Shown: positions 22,129 to 30,834 of the stretch, one piece after another
How positions within the stretch are numbered: position 1 is the stretch's first letter
How the letters are laid out: every line of letters starts with the position of its first letter
Source of the DNA: Candidatus Rokuibacteriota bacterium
GTDB taxonomy: Bacteria; Methylomirabilota; Methylomirabilia; Rokubacteriales; CSP1-6
Assembly (NCBI GenBank): GCA_003220225.1
Contig: QHRU01000081.1
Span: 1 to 42,962, forward strand
DNA length: 42,962 bases
Direction of reading: 5' to 3'
Made by a program: the position numbers and the translations under genes
Notes under the pieces: generated by a model
The model's database searches: none
Told to the model about the DNA's origin: nothing
The model's input: the letters and a program-made list of their open reading frames with translations, nothing else

Positions 22129-24123
22129 TCAGCGCTTCTTGAAGGGTGAGTCTTTGGCGAGCGTGGAGGGCGCGGCCTGCGGCTGCGGGGGCTTCAGCGG
22201 TGACGTCGCCTTACGCTTGAGCGCAACTGTCAGCTCGTAGCGCTTGTCGGCGTTCGGATCGGAATTGAAGGCGGCGATCCACACCGCGCGATGCTGCTTG
22301 CCGAGCTGCTCGACTTTCGTGCCTCCCGGGCGGTGCCTGCGCGGCGCCTCGGGCTTGCCGTCCATCGGCGCTACCACGACCCACGCGTGGTCGGTGGGGG
22401 CGCCGTTCTCCGTGAGGTGGATGTCGAGATCGGTCGGGTCGGAGAGCGCGCCGGCCTGCACGCTGAAGAACCGCGTGGTGAGCGGTCCCGTCGTGACGCT
22501 GAACGTGTGCGTCGTGAATCGCTCGGCCGGCGTCGTCAGCGTGCGCGACTGCTCCGGGCGACCGCCCGGCCGCTCGGGCCGCGTCACGATCGTCGTCGAC
22601 TCTGGCGCCTCCGTGATGGCGCCCTGCAGCCACACGCCGGGCTTCGGCAGCGCGTGGCCGAGAACGTCCTTGAGGAAGTCCGGATAGGTCTTGTAGAGCC
22701 GGCCCTCGGCCACGACGTAGAGGTAGAGCTCCTGGCCGAGCGGATAGGTCTCATTCCGCGCGCGCGTCGTGAACTGGGGGTTGAGGCGCGTGAGCGCCTC
22801 CCTCACGAACCCGGGCTCCTCCTTCTCGAGGCGCTGCAGCAGGATCGCGTAGCCCTCGGCCAGCCGTCCGTCGTCGAACTCGTCGCTCTTCGCCAGCGGC
22901 ACCGAGAGCAGGTACGGGAACCGCTCGAGCGTGTCGCGCGCCGCCTCGGCGGGCGCCAGGCGGCGCTGGACGAGCGACTCCCAGCCGCGGCGCGCGCCGA
23001 CCCACCACTGCGCGGTCTCCTCGGCCAGACGTTCGAGCAGCTCCTCGCGCTCGCGCCGCTGCTCCGGCGTCTCGACCTGCACGCGCTCGCCGCTCAATCG
23101 GATCTCGACCACGAGCGGCGAGCCCGGCGGGGCGACACGGCCACCCGCGACGACCGGCGGGCTGCCGCTGGTCACGACCCCGCCCGGCGTGGTGACGACG
23201 ACGGCGGGCGGCGGCACGAGGGCCGGGCCCCTCGGGCCGACGGATCTGCCGCCGCCCGCCGGCACACCGCCGGTGACAGGAACACCGCCAGCCGCTGGAG
23301 CAGCGCCCCCGAAGCGCGGTCCGTCGTCGGCCGCCGAGGCCGCCACGTAGCCCTCAGGCGCCGCCTCAGCCGGCGCGGCCGGCACGTAAGCCGCCGGCGC
23401 CGTCTGGTCCGGCGCGGCGGGAGCGTACCCGGCCGCCGGCACGAAATCCGTCGGCTCGGGGGCGTCGATGATCTCGCCCTCGTGACCGAGCTTGCCACGC
23501 AGCGCCGCGAGCGCGAGCGGGCGGCCAAAATTCTGGGTGATCGCGTCGTGCAGCGACGAGCACCGCTCGTCGTCGAGCTGGTTCCACCCGTCGGCGAGCG
23601 TGATGAGCTCGACGAACGGACGGATGTGCTCGCTCAGCATCGTCGTCTCGCGCTCGACGTCCGCGGGCTCCGCCGCCGACAGCGCGGCGTGCAGCTCGCG
23701 GGCTTTGGCCTGACCGTCGGCCAGCGCGGAGGCGTCCTTGTCCTCGCGGTGGATCAGCGTCATGACGCGGTCGAGCACGCCCAGCGCGTTCTCGCGCGCC
23801 GCCTCCCACGCCGTGCGGCGCGCGCGCTCGGCCTCCACCCGCTCGAGCGCGCTGACGAGCGCGCCGAGGGCCTTCAGGGTGCGGATCCTGGCGGGATCGG
23901 GCGCGCCCGCGAACGCACTGGCTTCCTCGAGGAGAGCCACGCGCAGCTCGTCGAAGTCGGCGGACGTCTCCCGGAGGTCGTCGAGGAGCGCCTGGGCGGG
24001 GGCCGCGCTGGCTCTGACCTCGGCGGCGGCTGTGGCGGCGCGCCCCCCGACCTCCGCGAACCGGGTACGCAGGGCCGCGAGTCGCTGCCGCAGGTCATCC
24101 AGACGAGCGGGGGTTGGCGTCAT
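22129..24123 (-). CDS. Large protein of unknown function with coiled-coil and linker
   Basis: A 664-residue protein of unrecognised family, without signal peptide or membrane helix. Residues 1-210 are helical and Ala/Arg/Glu-rich, with coiled-coil character (LDDLRQRLAALRTRFAEVGGR). Residues 225-340 are a low-complexity Pro/Ala/Gly/Val linker (VPVTGGVPAGGGRSVGP). Residues 345-645 look folded: a mixed region with REELLERLAEETAQWWVGARRGW, then several Thr-rich beta-strands (RTLTTPAERFTTHTFSVTTGPLTTRFF; DPTDLDIHLTENG) and a basic C-terminus. ATG at 24123 follows TATACT at 24144-24139 at a leaderless-like distance. It shares its upstream region with the divergent mlaC gene. Confidence 0.75.
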   Translation of the reverse strand: MTPTPARLDDLRQRLAALRTRFAEVGGRAATAAAEVRASAAPAQALLDDLRETSADFDELRVALLEEASAFAGAPDPARIRTLKALGALVSALERVEAERARRTAWEAARENALGVLDRVMTLIHREDKDASALADGQAKARELHAALSAAEPADVERETTMLSEHIRPFVELITLADGWNQLDDERCSSLHDAITQNFGRPLALAALRGKLGHEGEIIDAPEPTDFVPAAGYAPAAPDQTAPAAYVPAAPAEAAPEGYVAASAADDGPRFGGAAPAAGGVPVTGGVPAGGGRSVGPRGPALVPPPAVVVTTPGGVVTSGSPPVVAGGRVAPPGSPLVVEIRLSGERVQVETPEQRREREELLERLAEETAQWWVGARRGWESLVQRRLAPAEAARDTLERFPYLLSVPLAKSDEFDDGRLAEGYAILLQRLEKEEPGFVREALTRLNPQFTTRARNETYPLGQELYLYVVAEGRLYKTYPDFLKDVLGHALPKPGVWLQGAITEAPESTTIVTRPERPGGRPEQSRTLTTPAERFTTHTFSVTTGPLTTRFFSVQAGALSDPTDLDIHLTENGAPTDHAWVVVAPMDGKPEAPRRHRPGGTKVEQLGKQHRAVWIAAFNSDPNADKRYELTVALKRKATSPLKPPQPQAAPSTLAKDSPFKKR

Positions 24124-24157
24124 GTCGGCGGCCCGTCAAGTATAGCCGACGGCCCGC

Positions 24158-24187
24158 GTGACAATCGCGTGGCGGTTCGCATAGACT
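24158..24187 (+). promoter_or_regulatory. Possible promoter of the mlaC-moxR operon
   Basis: GTGACA (24158-24163), an 18-base spacer and TAGACT (24182-24187). The opposite strand holds TATACT (24144-24139) for the divergent 664-residue gene, so the two promoters would be back to back. The remaining leader to 24302 shows no other feature I can support. Confidence 0.45.
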
Positions 24188-24301
24188 AAGTGCTCTGCGT
24201 CGCCGGGAGTCGCGCGCCCATCCCCAACGCGCACGCCCGTCATGCGACGGGACCGCGGTGCCGCCGGGGAGCGGCGTACTCGAGGGACAGGGGAGGCGGC
24301 G

Positions 24302-24955
24302 ATGACGGGGCGTGCGATGGCGGTCGGGATCGTGGTGGCGCTCGTGGTGATGGTGGCGGAACGCGAGGCGTGGGCCGGAGCGCCGACGGAGCAGCTGCGG
24401 ACGCAGATCGATCGCGCGATCAAGGTGCTCGAGGACCCCGAGATGGCGAAGGAGAGTCGCATGGTCGAGCGCCGCACCGCCATCCGCCGCATCGCCAACG
24501 AGATCTTCGACTTCACGGAGACCACGCGCCGCTCGCTCGGCACCCACTGGCAGGTTCGCACCCCGCAGGAGCGGGACGAGGTCACGCGGTTGTTCGCCGA
24601 TCTCCTCGAGCGCTCTTACATCGGCAGGATCGAGACGTACAGCGGCGAGAGGATCCAGTTCCTCGGCGACACCATCGACGGCGACCAGACCACCGTGCGC
24701 TCGCGGCTCATCACCAAGCAGGGCATGGAGATCCCGGTGGACTACCGGATGCACCGCGCCTCCGGCGACCGCTGGCTCACCTACGACGTCGCCATCGAGG
24801 GCGTGAGCCTGGTGGCGAATTACCGCGCCCAGTTCAACAAGATCATCCAGACCTCCGGCTACACGTCGCTGGTCAAGAAGCTGGCCGCGAAGGAGCAGGA
24901 GGGCATGCAGGCGGACCGCGAGCTGACGGTCAAGAAAGCGTCGCAGACCAGGTGA
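24302..24955 (+). CDS. mlaC: MlaC-family phospholipid-binding periplasmic protein
   Basis: A 217-residue protein of the MlaC/Ttg2D family, a periplasmic carrier that shuttles phospholipid between the outer and inner membrane. A signal peptide (MAVGIVVALVVMVAEREAWAG) precedes QLRTQIDRAIKVLEDPEM, RRTAIRRIANEIFDFTETTRRSLGTHW, RLFADLLERSYIGRIETY and the closing YDVAIEGVSLVANYRAQFNKIIQ, all typical. ATG 24302 follows GGGGAGG. No other mla gene is present; it instead precedes moxR, with a 4-base GTGA overlap, so lipid transport and the MoxR module may be coordinated or it may be a solitary relative. Confidence 0.88.
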   Translation: MTGRAMAVGIVVALVVMVAEREAWAGAPTEQLRTQIDRAIKVLEDPEMAKESRMVERRTAIRRIANEIFDFTETTRRSLGTHWQVRTPQERDEVTRLFADLLERSYIGRIETYSGERIQFLGDTIDGDQTTVRSRLITKQGMEIPVDYRMHRASGDRWLTYDVAIEGVSLVANYRAQFNKIIQTSGYTSLVKKLAAKEQEGMQADRELTVKKASQTR

Positions 24956-25893
24956 GCGCGGGGCCGGCGCGCGACGTCGCCGCGCGCATCGCGGCGAATC
25001 TCGCGACCGTCATGCAGGGGCAGACGCTGGCCATCCGGCGCCTGCTCGCCGCGTTCGCCAGCGGCGGGCACGTGCTGCTGGAGGATTACCCGGGCACCGG
25101 CAAGACGACGCTGGCGAAGGCGCTCGCCCGCTCCATCGGCGCGACGTTCAAGCGCATCCAGTTCACACCCGACCTGCTGCCCTCCGACATCCTCGGCGTG
25201 TCCATCTACGACCAGCGTGACCAGACGTTTCGATTCTACGAGGGCCCGATCTTCACGAACGTGCTGCTCGCCGACGAGATCAACCGCGCCTCTCCGCGCA
25301 CCCAGTCGGCGCTGCTGGAGGCGATGGGCGAGGGGCAGGTCACCGTGGACGGCACCTCGTACCGGCTGCACGACCCGTTCTTCGTGATCGCGACGCAGAA
25401 CCCGGTGGAGTTTCGCGGCACCTATCCGCTGCCGGAGGCGCAGATGGACCGCTTCGCGCTCCAGTTCGGCCTCGGCTACGTCGAGCCCCAGGAGGAGGTG
25501 GCCATCCTCACCGCGCAGGAGCGCCACCACCCGCTCGAGGACCTCGGCCCGGTCGCGAGCGTGGACGACGTCGCCAGGCTGCGCGCAGCCGTGCGCGACG
25601 TGCGCGTGAGCGACGAGCTACGCCGCTACGTGGTGGACGTCGTGCGCGCGACCCGCACCGCGCCCGGTGTGCAGCTCGGCGCCAGCCCGAGGGCCTCGCT
25701 GGCCCTCATGGCGGGCGCGCAGGCGCTGGCGTTGCTCGACGGTCAGGCCTTCGTGGGCCCCGAGCACGTGCAGGAGATCGCCGGCCCCGTCATCGCCCAC
25801 CGCCTCGCCGTGGATCCGCAGGCGCGCTTCGCCGGCCTCACCGGCGTCGCCGTCGTCGAGGAGATCGTCAAGACGGTGCCCGTCCCGGCCTGA
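24952..25893 (+). CDS. moxR: MoxR-family AAA+ ATPase
   Basis: A 313-residue AAA+ ATPase of the MoxR family, whose members act as chaperones for assembling or activating partner proteins. Walker A is EDYPGTGKTTLA (about 44-53); Walker B is NVLLADEINRASPRTQSALLEAM (about 106-128), with the sensor segment FFVIATQNPVEFRGTYPLPEAQMDRF after it. The lid domain ends GVAVVEEIVKTVPVPA. The GTG start overlaps the mlaC stop. The next two genes (DUF58 and transglutaminase) are the usual MoxR partners. Confidence 0.94.
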   Translation: MSAGPARDVAARIAANLATVMQGQTLAIRRLLAAFASGGHVLLEDYPGTGKTTLAKALARSIGATFKRIQFTPDLLPSDILGVSIYDQRDQTFRFYEGPIFTNVLLADEINRASPRTQSALLEAMGEGQVTVDGTSYRLHDPFFVIATQNPVEFRGTYPLPEAQMDRFALQFGLGYVEPQEEVAILTAQERHHPLEDLGPVASVDDVARLRAAVRDVRVSDELRRYVVDVVRATRTAPGVQLGASPRASLALMAGAQALALLDGQAFVGPEHVQEIAGPVIAHRLAVDPQARFAGLTGVAVVEEIVKTVPVPA

Positions 25894-25898
25894 CCGCC

Positions 25899-27233
25899 GT
25901 GTGGTTCCGCCGCCTCGCGTACCGGCAGTTCCTGCTCGCCTCCCGCACGCAGTACACGCTCGCGCGCCGTCTCACGCCGGCGGGGAAGCTCGCGGGCGCC
26001 GCGCTCGTCGGCGCGATGATCTTCGGCCCCAACACGCGGCTCACCGTCTCCTACCAGTTCTTCACCCTGGCCCTCGCCATGCTCGCGGTGGCCGCCCTCC
26101 TGTCCGTCCGCGCGCCGCGCGGGCTCGAAACGCGCCGACGTCTGCCGCGCTTCGGCACCGTGGGCGAGCCGCTGACCTATCACGTCCTCGTACGCAACCC
26201 CGGGCCCGAGGCGCGCGCGGGCCTCTCGCTGCTCGAGGACCTGGAGGACCCGCGCCCGGACTTCGCGACGTTCGTCTCGACCCACGAGCCCGACGAGGCG
26301 CGCCGCAACTGGTTCGATCGGAAGGTCGCGTACCACCGCTGGGCGTGGCTCATCGAGCAGAATCGCCGGCTCGAGATCGCCGAGCACGCGGTGCCCACGG
26401 TGCCCTCGCGCACGACGGTGGAGGTGCGCGTGACGGCCACGCCGCGCCGGCGGGGCCGCGCGCGCTTCCTCGGCGTCAGCGTGGCGCGTCCCGATCCGCT
26501 CGGTCTCGTGCGCGCGCTGCGCCAGCACGACTTGCCCGACGCGCTGGTGATCCTGCCCAAACGCTACCCGTTGCCGCCGCTCCAGCTGCCGGGAACGCGC
26601 CGCTACCAGCCGGGCGGCATCACGCTCGCGTCGTCGGTCGGCGACTCCGAGGAGTTCCTCTCGCTCCGTGAATACCGCCCCGGCGATCCGCTCAAGCGGA
26701 TCCACTGGCGGTCGTGGGCGCGCGCGGGCAAGCCGATCGTGCGCGAGTACCAGGACGAGTTCTTCGTGCGGCACGGCCTCGTGCTCGACACCTTCGTGCC
26801 GGCGCCGACGCCCGTGTTCGAGGAGGCGGTGTCGGTCTCGGCGTCGTTCGCGGCCACGGTGCACACGCAGGACTCGCTGCTCGACCTCATGTTCGTCGGC
26901 CCCGAGGCGTACGTGTTCACGGCCGGGCGTGGTGTCGGCCACGTGGACCGGATGCTGGAGGTGCTGGCCGAGGTCCGGCCGTGTCCCGATCGTGACTTCG
27001 CCGCGCTGCACCGGCTCGTGGTCGAGCGGCACAGCCTGCTGAGCGGCCTCGTGTGTGTCCTCGTCGCCTGGGACGACGCGCGCCGCGCGCTCGTGGGCCA
27101 CCTGCGTGCGCTCGGCGTGCCGAGCCTGGTGCTGGTGGTGAGCGAGGACGCCGGCCTCGACGCCGAGCTGGAGACGGCCGGCGCGCGGCGGCTCGTCCCC
27201 GGGCGGATCGCCGAAGGGCTGGCGCGGCTGTGA
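25899..27233 (+). CDS. DUF58 domain protein
   Basis: A 444-residue membrane-anchored protein. Two hydrophobic segments near the N-terminus (KLAGAALVGAMIFGP; YQFFTLALAMLAVAALLSV) precede a beta-rich domain and the DUF58 core, recognised from SLREYRPGDPLKRIHWRSWARAGKPIVREYQDEF (about 253-286). After it comes a vWA-like fold. DUF58 proteins are nearly always coded next to moxR and a transglutaminase, as here, and are thought to be part of an envelope-associated assembly or stress module. The GTG start follows the moxR stop by five bases. Confidence 0.9.
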   Translation: MWFRRLAYRQFLLASRTQYTLARRLTPAGKLAGAALVGAMIFGPNTRLTVSYQFFTLALAMLAVAALLSVRAPRGLETRRRLPRFGTVGEPLTYHVLVRNPGPEARAGLSLLEDLEDPRPDFATFVSTHEPDEARRNWFDRKVAYHRWAWLIEQNRRLEIAEHAVPTVPSRTTVEVRVTATPRRRGRARFLGVSVARPDPLGLVRALRQHDLPDALVILPKRYPLPPLQLPGTRRYQPGGITLASSVGDSEEFLSLREYRPGDPLKRIHWRSWARAGKPIVREYQDEFFVRHGLVLDTFVPAPTPVFEEAVSVSASFAATVHTQDSLLDLMFVGPEAYVFTAGRGVGHVDRMLEVLAEVRPCPDRDFAALHRLVVERHSLLSGLVCVLVAWDDARRALVGHLRALGVPSLVLVVSEDAGLDAELETAGARRLVPGRIAEGLARL

Positions 27234-29287
27234 CGCCCCCGGGACTGCTGGGCGCGGCGCTCCTCTTCTGGGGCTGGCAGACCGGCTTTCTCGCGGTGGG
27301 CGTCGTCATGGCCGCCCTGGTCGAGGGGCGCCACCTCGTCCGCTCGCGCTGGGATCTCTCGCGCACCGATTTCAACCGCGTGTCGGACCTCAGCGCGGTG
27401 TTGCTCGTGCTCATCGCGATCTACCAGTTCGTCGGCACCGACGCGGCGCGCGCCGTGCTGGCCATCCTCGAATGGCTCCCCCTCACCGTGCTCCCGCTGG
27501 TGACGTGCCAGCTCTACAGCACCGCCGGCGTCGTCGACCTCTCGATCTTCTTCTGGAGCCTGCGGCGGCGCGCCAACGAGCACCCCGAGGAGCCGGGATG
27601 GCCGATCGACCTCACGTACCCGTACGTGGCGCTGGCGCTGCTCTCGGCCAGCGCCGCCAACGTGCGCACCGGCGCCTTCTTCGCCGGCGTGGTCGCGCTC
27701 GCGGGGTGGGCCCTCTGGAGCGCGCGGCCACGCCGCTATCCCGCCGCCGTCTGGATCGCGACGCTGGCGGTGGCGGTCGCGCTCGGCTGGGCGGGCCACG
27801 TCGGGATCGCGGCGGCGCAGCGCGCGATGGAGCGCGTGGCGCAGTCGTGGCTCCTCAACCTCATCCGGCGCGACACCGATCCGTTCAAGAGCTCGACCGC
27901 GCTCGGCGAGATCGGCGAGGTGAAGCTCAGCCCGCGCATCCTGCTGCGCGTGGAGTCAGCGAACGGCACGCGCCCGCCGGCGCTCCTGCGCGAGGCGAGC
28001 TACAACGTCTACAACGCGCCGACCTGGTACGCCGTGGACGCTGCGTTCATCTCGGTGTCGCCGGAGGCCGACGGCGCCACGTGGAAGCTCGGCCCCCCCG
28101 TCCCCGAGCGCGGCCGGGTGACGGTCGCCGCCTATCTGCGGCGCGGCAAGGGCGTCCTGCCGGCGCCGAGCGGCGCCCGCCAGCTCGACAACCTGCTCGT
28201 CGTCGAGCTGGCGAAGAACCCCCTCGGTTCCGTGCGCGTGGACGAGGGCCTCGGCCTCGTGCGCTACGCGGCGCATTTCGGTGACGGCACCGCCGACGGC
28301 CCGCCGCGGACGCTCGACCTCGTGGTCCCGCGCAACGAGCAGGCGGCGGTGGAGCGCGCGGCCGCGCAGCTGGGACTCGCCGGCAAGACCCCGGAGCAGG
28401 CGGTCATCGCCGTCCGCGCCTGGTTCAGCAGCCACTTCCGGTACGCGCGCTTCCTGGGCGCGCGGCCGCAGGGCGTGTCGCCGCTCGAGGATTTCTTCTT
28501 CCGCACGCGCGCCGGCCACTGCGAGTACTTCGCGACGGGGACGGTGCTGCTGCTGCGCGCGGCGGGCATTCCCGCGCGCTACGCGATCGGCTACGCCGTG
28601 CACGAGTGGAGCCCGCTCGAGGGCCGCTGGGTCGTGCGCGCCAATGATGCCCACGCGTGGACGCTCGCGTGGGTGGGCGGCGCGTGGCGCGAGATCGACA
28701 CGACGCCGGGCGAATGGATTTCGGCCGAGCGCGAGACGGCGTCGTTCTGGACGCCGCTCGGCGATCTCTGGTCGTGGGCGACCTATCTCTTCTCGCGCTG
28801 GCGCTGGAGCGAACGCGAGGACCGGCTCGCGGGGTCGATCGGATGGCTGCTGGTGCCGCTCATCGCTCTGCTCGCGTGGCGGCTCTATCGGCGCCGGCGC
28901 GTCGCGACGGGTGCGGCGCGGGGCGCCGCCGCCACGGCGCCGCCGCCGCGCCCCGGCGACGACTCGGCGTTCTATCTCGTCGAGCGCCGGCTCGCCCAGC
29001 TCGCATTCCCGCGCGCGCCGGGGGAATCGCTCGTGCGCTGGCTGGCGCGCGTGGAGTCGGCGCGTCCGCCCGCCGTGACGACGGCGGCGCTGCCGGCGCT
29101 CCTGGCGCTGCACTACCGCTATCGCTTCGATCCCGCGGGACTCGGCGCCGCCGAGCTGACCGAGCTCGACACCGGCGCCCGCGAGTGGGTTGCGGCCCAC
29201 GACATGGGCGGCCCCGACATGGCCCCCCAGGCTCATCAAGCGAGGGGAGCGACGCCCCCCTCGGACTCCCCCGGCCAACGCTCGTAG
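27230..29287 (+). CDS. Transglutaminase-like membrane protein (TgpA type)
   Basis: A 685-residue TgpA-type protein: N-terminal membrane helices (about 1-220), a periplasmic transglutaminase-like domain, then one transmembrane segment (WLLVPLIALLAWRLY) and a cytoplasmic DUF4129-like tail. The triad is Cys in RAGHCEYFATGTVLLLRAAG, His in ANDAHAWTLAWV and Asp in WREIDTTPGEW, all within about 420-500. The GTG start overlaps the DUF58 stop by three bases. The last about 30 residues ([19 protein letters not shown]) are translated from a dispersed palindromic element that supplies the stop, so the natural end was probably near 29200. Confidence 0.92.
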   Translation: MTPPGLLGAALLFWGWQTGFLAVGVVMAALVEGRHLVRSRWDLSRTDFNRVSDLSAVLLVLIAIYQFVGTDAARAVLAILEWLPLTVLPLVTCQLYSTAGVVDLSIFFWSLRRRANEHPEEPGWPIDLTYPYVALALLSASAANVRTGAFFAGVVALAGWALWSARPRRYPAAVWIATLAVAVALGWAGHVGIAAAQRAMERVAQSWLLNLIRRDTDPFKSSTALGEIGEVKLSPRILLRVESANGTRPPALLREASYNVYNAPTWYAVDAAFISVSPEADGATWKLGPPVPERGRVTVAAYLRRGKGVLPAPSGARQLDNLLVVELAKNPLGSVRVDEGLGLVRYAAHFGDGTADGPPRTLDLVVPRNEQAAVERAAAQLGLAGKTPEQAVIAVRAWFSSHFRYARFLGARPQGVSPLEDFFFRTRAGHCEYFATGTVLLLRAAGIPARYAIGYAVHEWSPLEGRWVVRANDAHAWTLAWVGGAWREIDTTPGEWISAERETASFWTPLGDLWSWATYLFSRWRWSEREDRLAGSIGWLLVPLIALLAWRLYRRRRVATGAARGAAATAPPPRPGDDSAFYLVERRLAQLAFPRAPGESLVRWLARVESARPPAVTTAALPALLALHYRYRFDPAGLGAAELTELDTGAREWVAAHDMGGPDMAPQAHQARGATPPSDSPGQRS

Positions 29288-29318
29288 CGCCCCGGGGAAC
29301 CCGGGCCGCCCCTCGATT
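29203..29318 (+). repeat. Dispersed palindromic element, copy fused to the transglutaminase end
   Basis: Hairpin 1 begins ATGGGCGGCCCCGACATGGCC (one arm changed), followed by about 45 bases of inserted sequence and then hairpin 2 (GCGCCCCGGGGAACCCGGGCCGC) with the CTCGAT end. It is the longest and most altered copy. Its first 85 bases are translated as the C-terminus of the transglutaminase. Confidence 0.75.
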
Positions 29319-29417
29319 TCCGTGGCCCCTGAGCTCGGCGCGTGCCGAAGCTCGCGCTCCGATTGCTTCCCCCCGACCGAGGCTCGCCCGCCGGGCTGGG
29401 GCGGTGTGCTGCGAGTC

Positions 29418-29550
29418 GGGGAGGCGGCGCGGGGGCGTGAGGCCCGTGTCTTCTGGGTACTGCGTCGGACCCGGCCGATAATCGTGGCTCGCTGACTTCG
29501 CGCAGCGCTCTGTCGATTTGCGTGGCCGAACGCCCCCGCGCCGCCTCCCC
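29418..29550 (+). repeat. Structured repeat element B (covarying terminal stem)
   Basis: The outer stem is a perfect 21-bp inverted repeat (29418-29438 with 29530-29550, ending GGGGGCGT and starting ACGCCCCC). Inside it are a tandem GA/GA pair (29439-29440 with 29528-29529), an inner stem GGCC/GGCC (29441-29444 with 29524-29527) and the conserved core 29445-29523 (CGTGTCTTCTGGGTACTGCG to GTCGATTTGCGT). It sits between the transglutaminase gene and the convergent GIY-YIG gene, 20 bases from the latter's stop. Confidence 0.8.
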
Positions 29551-29569
29551 GGCTCGCTGCGCGCGTCGG

Positions 29570-29812
29570 TCAGCGCAGCAGGGCGAGCTTCTCCGAGCGC
29601 GGCAGCCGCTTGATCGCGGCTTCGCGCCGCGACGCGGTCGCGCGATCCGGCCAGGGTTCGGACCACACCAGCCGCACCGGCCGACGCGTCCGCGTATACT
29701 TCGACGCCGACCCGTCGTTGTGCCGGGTGACCCGGCGCTCGAGCGCGGGCGTGATGCCCGTGTACAGCGAGCCGTCGGCGCACTGAAGGAGGTAGCAGAA
29801 CCAGCGTGCCAC
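29570..29812 (-). CDS. Small GIY-YIG nuclease-family protein
   Basis: An 80-residue single-domain protein of the UPF0213/YhbQ type. The GIY-YIG-like motif is CYLLQCADGSLYTGITPALERRV, followed by the Arg-containing helix RRVTRHNDG and the Tyr of SKYTRTRRPVRLVWSEPW. The Glu of the active site (SRREAAIKRLPRSEK) is in its usual place. The GTG start at 29812 overlaps the divergent gene by seven bases. A nuclease role in repair is known for some relatives only. Confidence 0.88.
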   Translation of the reverse strand: MARWFCYLLQCADGSLYTGITPALERRVTRHNDGSASKYTRTRRPVRLVWSEPWPDRATASRREAAIKRLPRSEKLALLR

Positions 29813-30687
29813 CCCGCGATCCTAGCACTCCGCCGCCGCCCGCCCGCGATCTCGAGGCACGACGCGATCGGCGCTTCCGCCGCGCGCCGGGGCTCCGCGT
29901 GCGGAGCGCGAAGACCGCGCTGGCCTTCGTGAAGGACGTCGGCTTCTGCTCGACCTTCTACTGTTTTCCGGAGGGCGTGCCGTGCCTGTGGGAGGCGGTC
30001 GTCGGCCGCGCGCGCCCGCGCTGGCCGCGGCACTCGCACCACGACGACGGCGTGGGGCTGACCTGGCGTCTCAAGGACGACCTGCCCGCCGCGCGTCACG
30101 TCTACTACGGCAAGGTCCTCAAGGCGCGGCCGATGCTGGTCGCGCTCGACGTCTTCCCGGCCTTCTACGCGCTCGCGCGCGGGCGCCAGCGCGCGCGCGA
30201 CTATCGCGCCGAGTACGAGGCGGGCCGCCTCTCGCACACGGCCCGGCGTCTCATGGACGCGCTCGCCCGCGAGCACCCGCAGTACACGCGCGAGCTGCGC
30301 GGCAACGCCTTCATGCTCGAGTCCGGGAAGACGCACGAGTTCGAGCGCGCGATGGCCGAGCTGCAGCAGGGGCTCTGGGTGGTGAAGACCGAGGAGCGCT
30401 ACGAGCCGACGTTCTCGTACCGCTGGGATCTGCTGGAGGCGTGGCTGCCCGACGCCGTCGCCGAGGGCCGGCGGCTCGCGCGCGCGGCCGCGCTCGATCG
30501 GCTCCTCGCGCGCTATCTCGACACGGCGGTGTTCACCACGTCACGGGGCGTGGCTCGGCTCTTCGGCGTGCCGGTCGCGGAGGTCGCGGGTTGTGTCGCG
30601 CGGCTGATCCGGCGGGGCGTCGTGGTGGAAACGGCCGTCGAGGGCTGGCCGGGACGCTGGCTGGTGACGGCCGCCGCGATCCGCTAA
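29806..30687 (+). CDS. AlkZ-related protein (winged-helix DNA-binding family)
   Basis: A 293-residue protein resembling the AlkZ/YcaQ-related group of crosslink-repair glycosylase relatives. Typical stretches are SAKTALAFVKDVGFCSTFYCFPEGVPCLWEAVVG near the N-terminus, DLPAARHVYYGKVLKARPMLVALDVFPAFYAL, MDALAREHPQYTRELR and EFERAMAELQQGLWVVKTEERYEP. The last 70 residues look like a winged helix (GVARLFGVPVAEVAGCVARLIRRGVV). GTG 29806 overlaps the divergent GIY-YIG gene; GTG 29899 is a more conservative start. Glycosylase activity is not demonstrated for the family. Confidence 0.78.
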   Translation: MPPRDPSTPPPPARDLEARRDRRFRRAPGLRVRSAKTALAFVKDVGFCSTFYCFPEGVPCLWEAVVGRARPRWPRHSHHDDGVGLTWRLKDDLPAARHVYYGKVLKARPMLVALDVFPAFYALARGRQRARDYRAEYEAGRLSHTARRLMDALAREHPQYTRELRGNAFMLESGKTHEFERAMAELQQGLWVVKTEERYEPTFSYRWDLLEAWLPDAVAEGRRLARAAALDRLLARYLDTAVFTTSRGVARLFGVPVAEVAGCVARLIRRGVVVETAVEGWPGRWLVTAAAIR

Positions 30688-30705
30688 CGCGCCGGGTCCG
30701 GCGCG
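30688..30705 (+). terminator. Hairpin directly after the AlkZ-related gene
   Basis: CGCGCCGG-GT-CCGGCGCG begins on the base after the TAA stop. No T-tract follows, so it is a candidate hairpin for 3'-end stability or termination rather than a classical intrinsic terminator. The rest of the gap to 30894 holds only a candidate promoter. Confidence 0.5.
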
Positions 30706-30834
30706 CGGATTCTACGTCTTACAACCCATTGGAGTTTCGTCGGCCGCTGGCATGCCGTTCGCCGGGTCTCGGGCCCTATGAACACGCGGAAGAAGGCCGC
30801 CGACGGCCCAGCCGACGCGCTCGAAGCCGCCTGA

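Noticed and set aside
22291-24189. 632-codon plus-strand frame opposite the 664-residue gene
   Set aside because: Arg/Leu/Glu-rich shadow without domain features; the minus strand has structured composition, a promoter-like TATACT and a sensible start.
30778-30831. 17-codon open frame starting MNTRKKAADG before ridA
   Set aside because: Too short to support, without ribosome site, and its 3' end abuts the probable ridA promoter.
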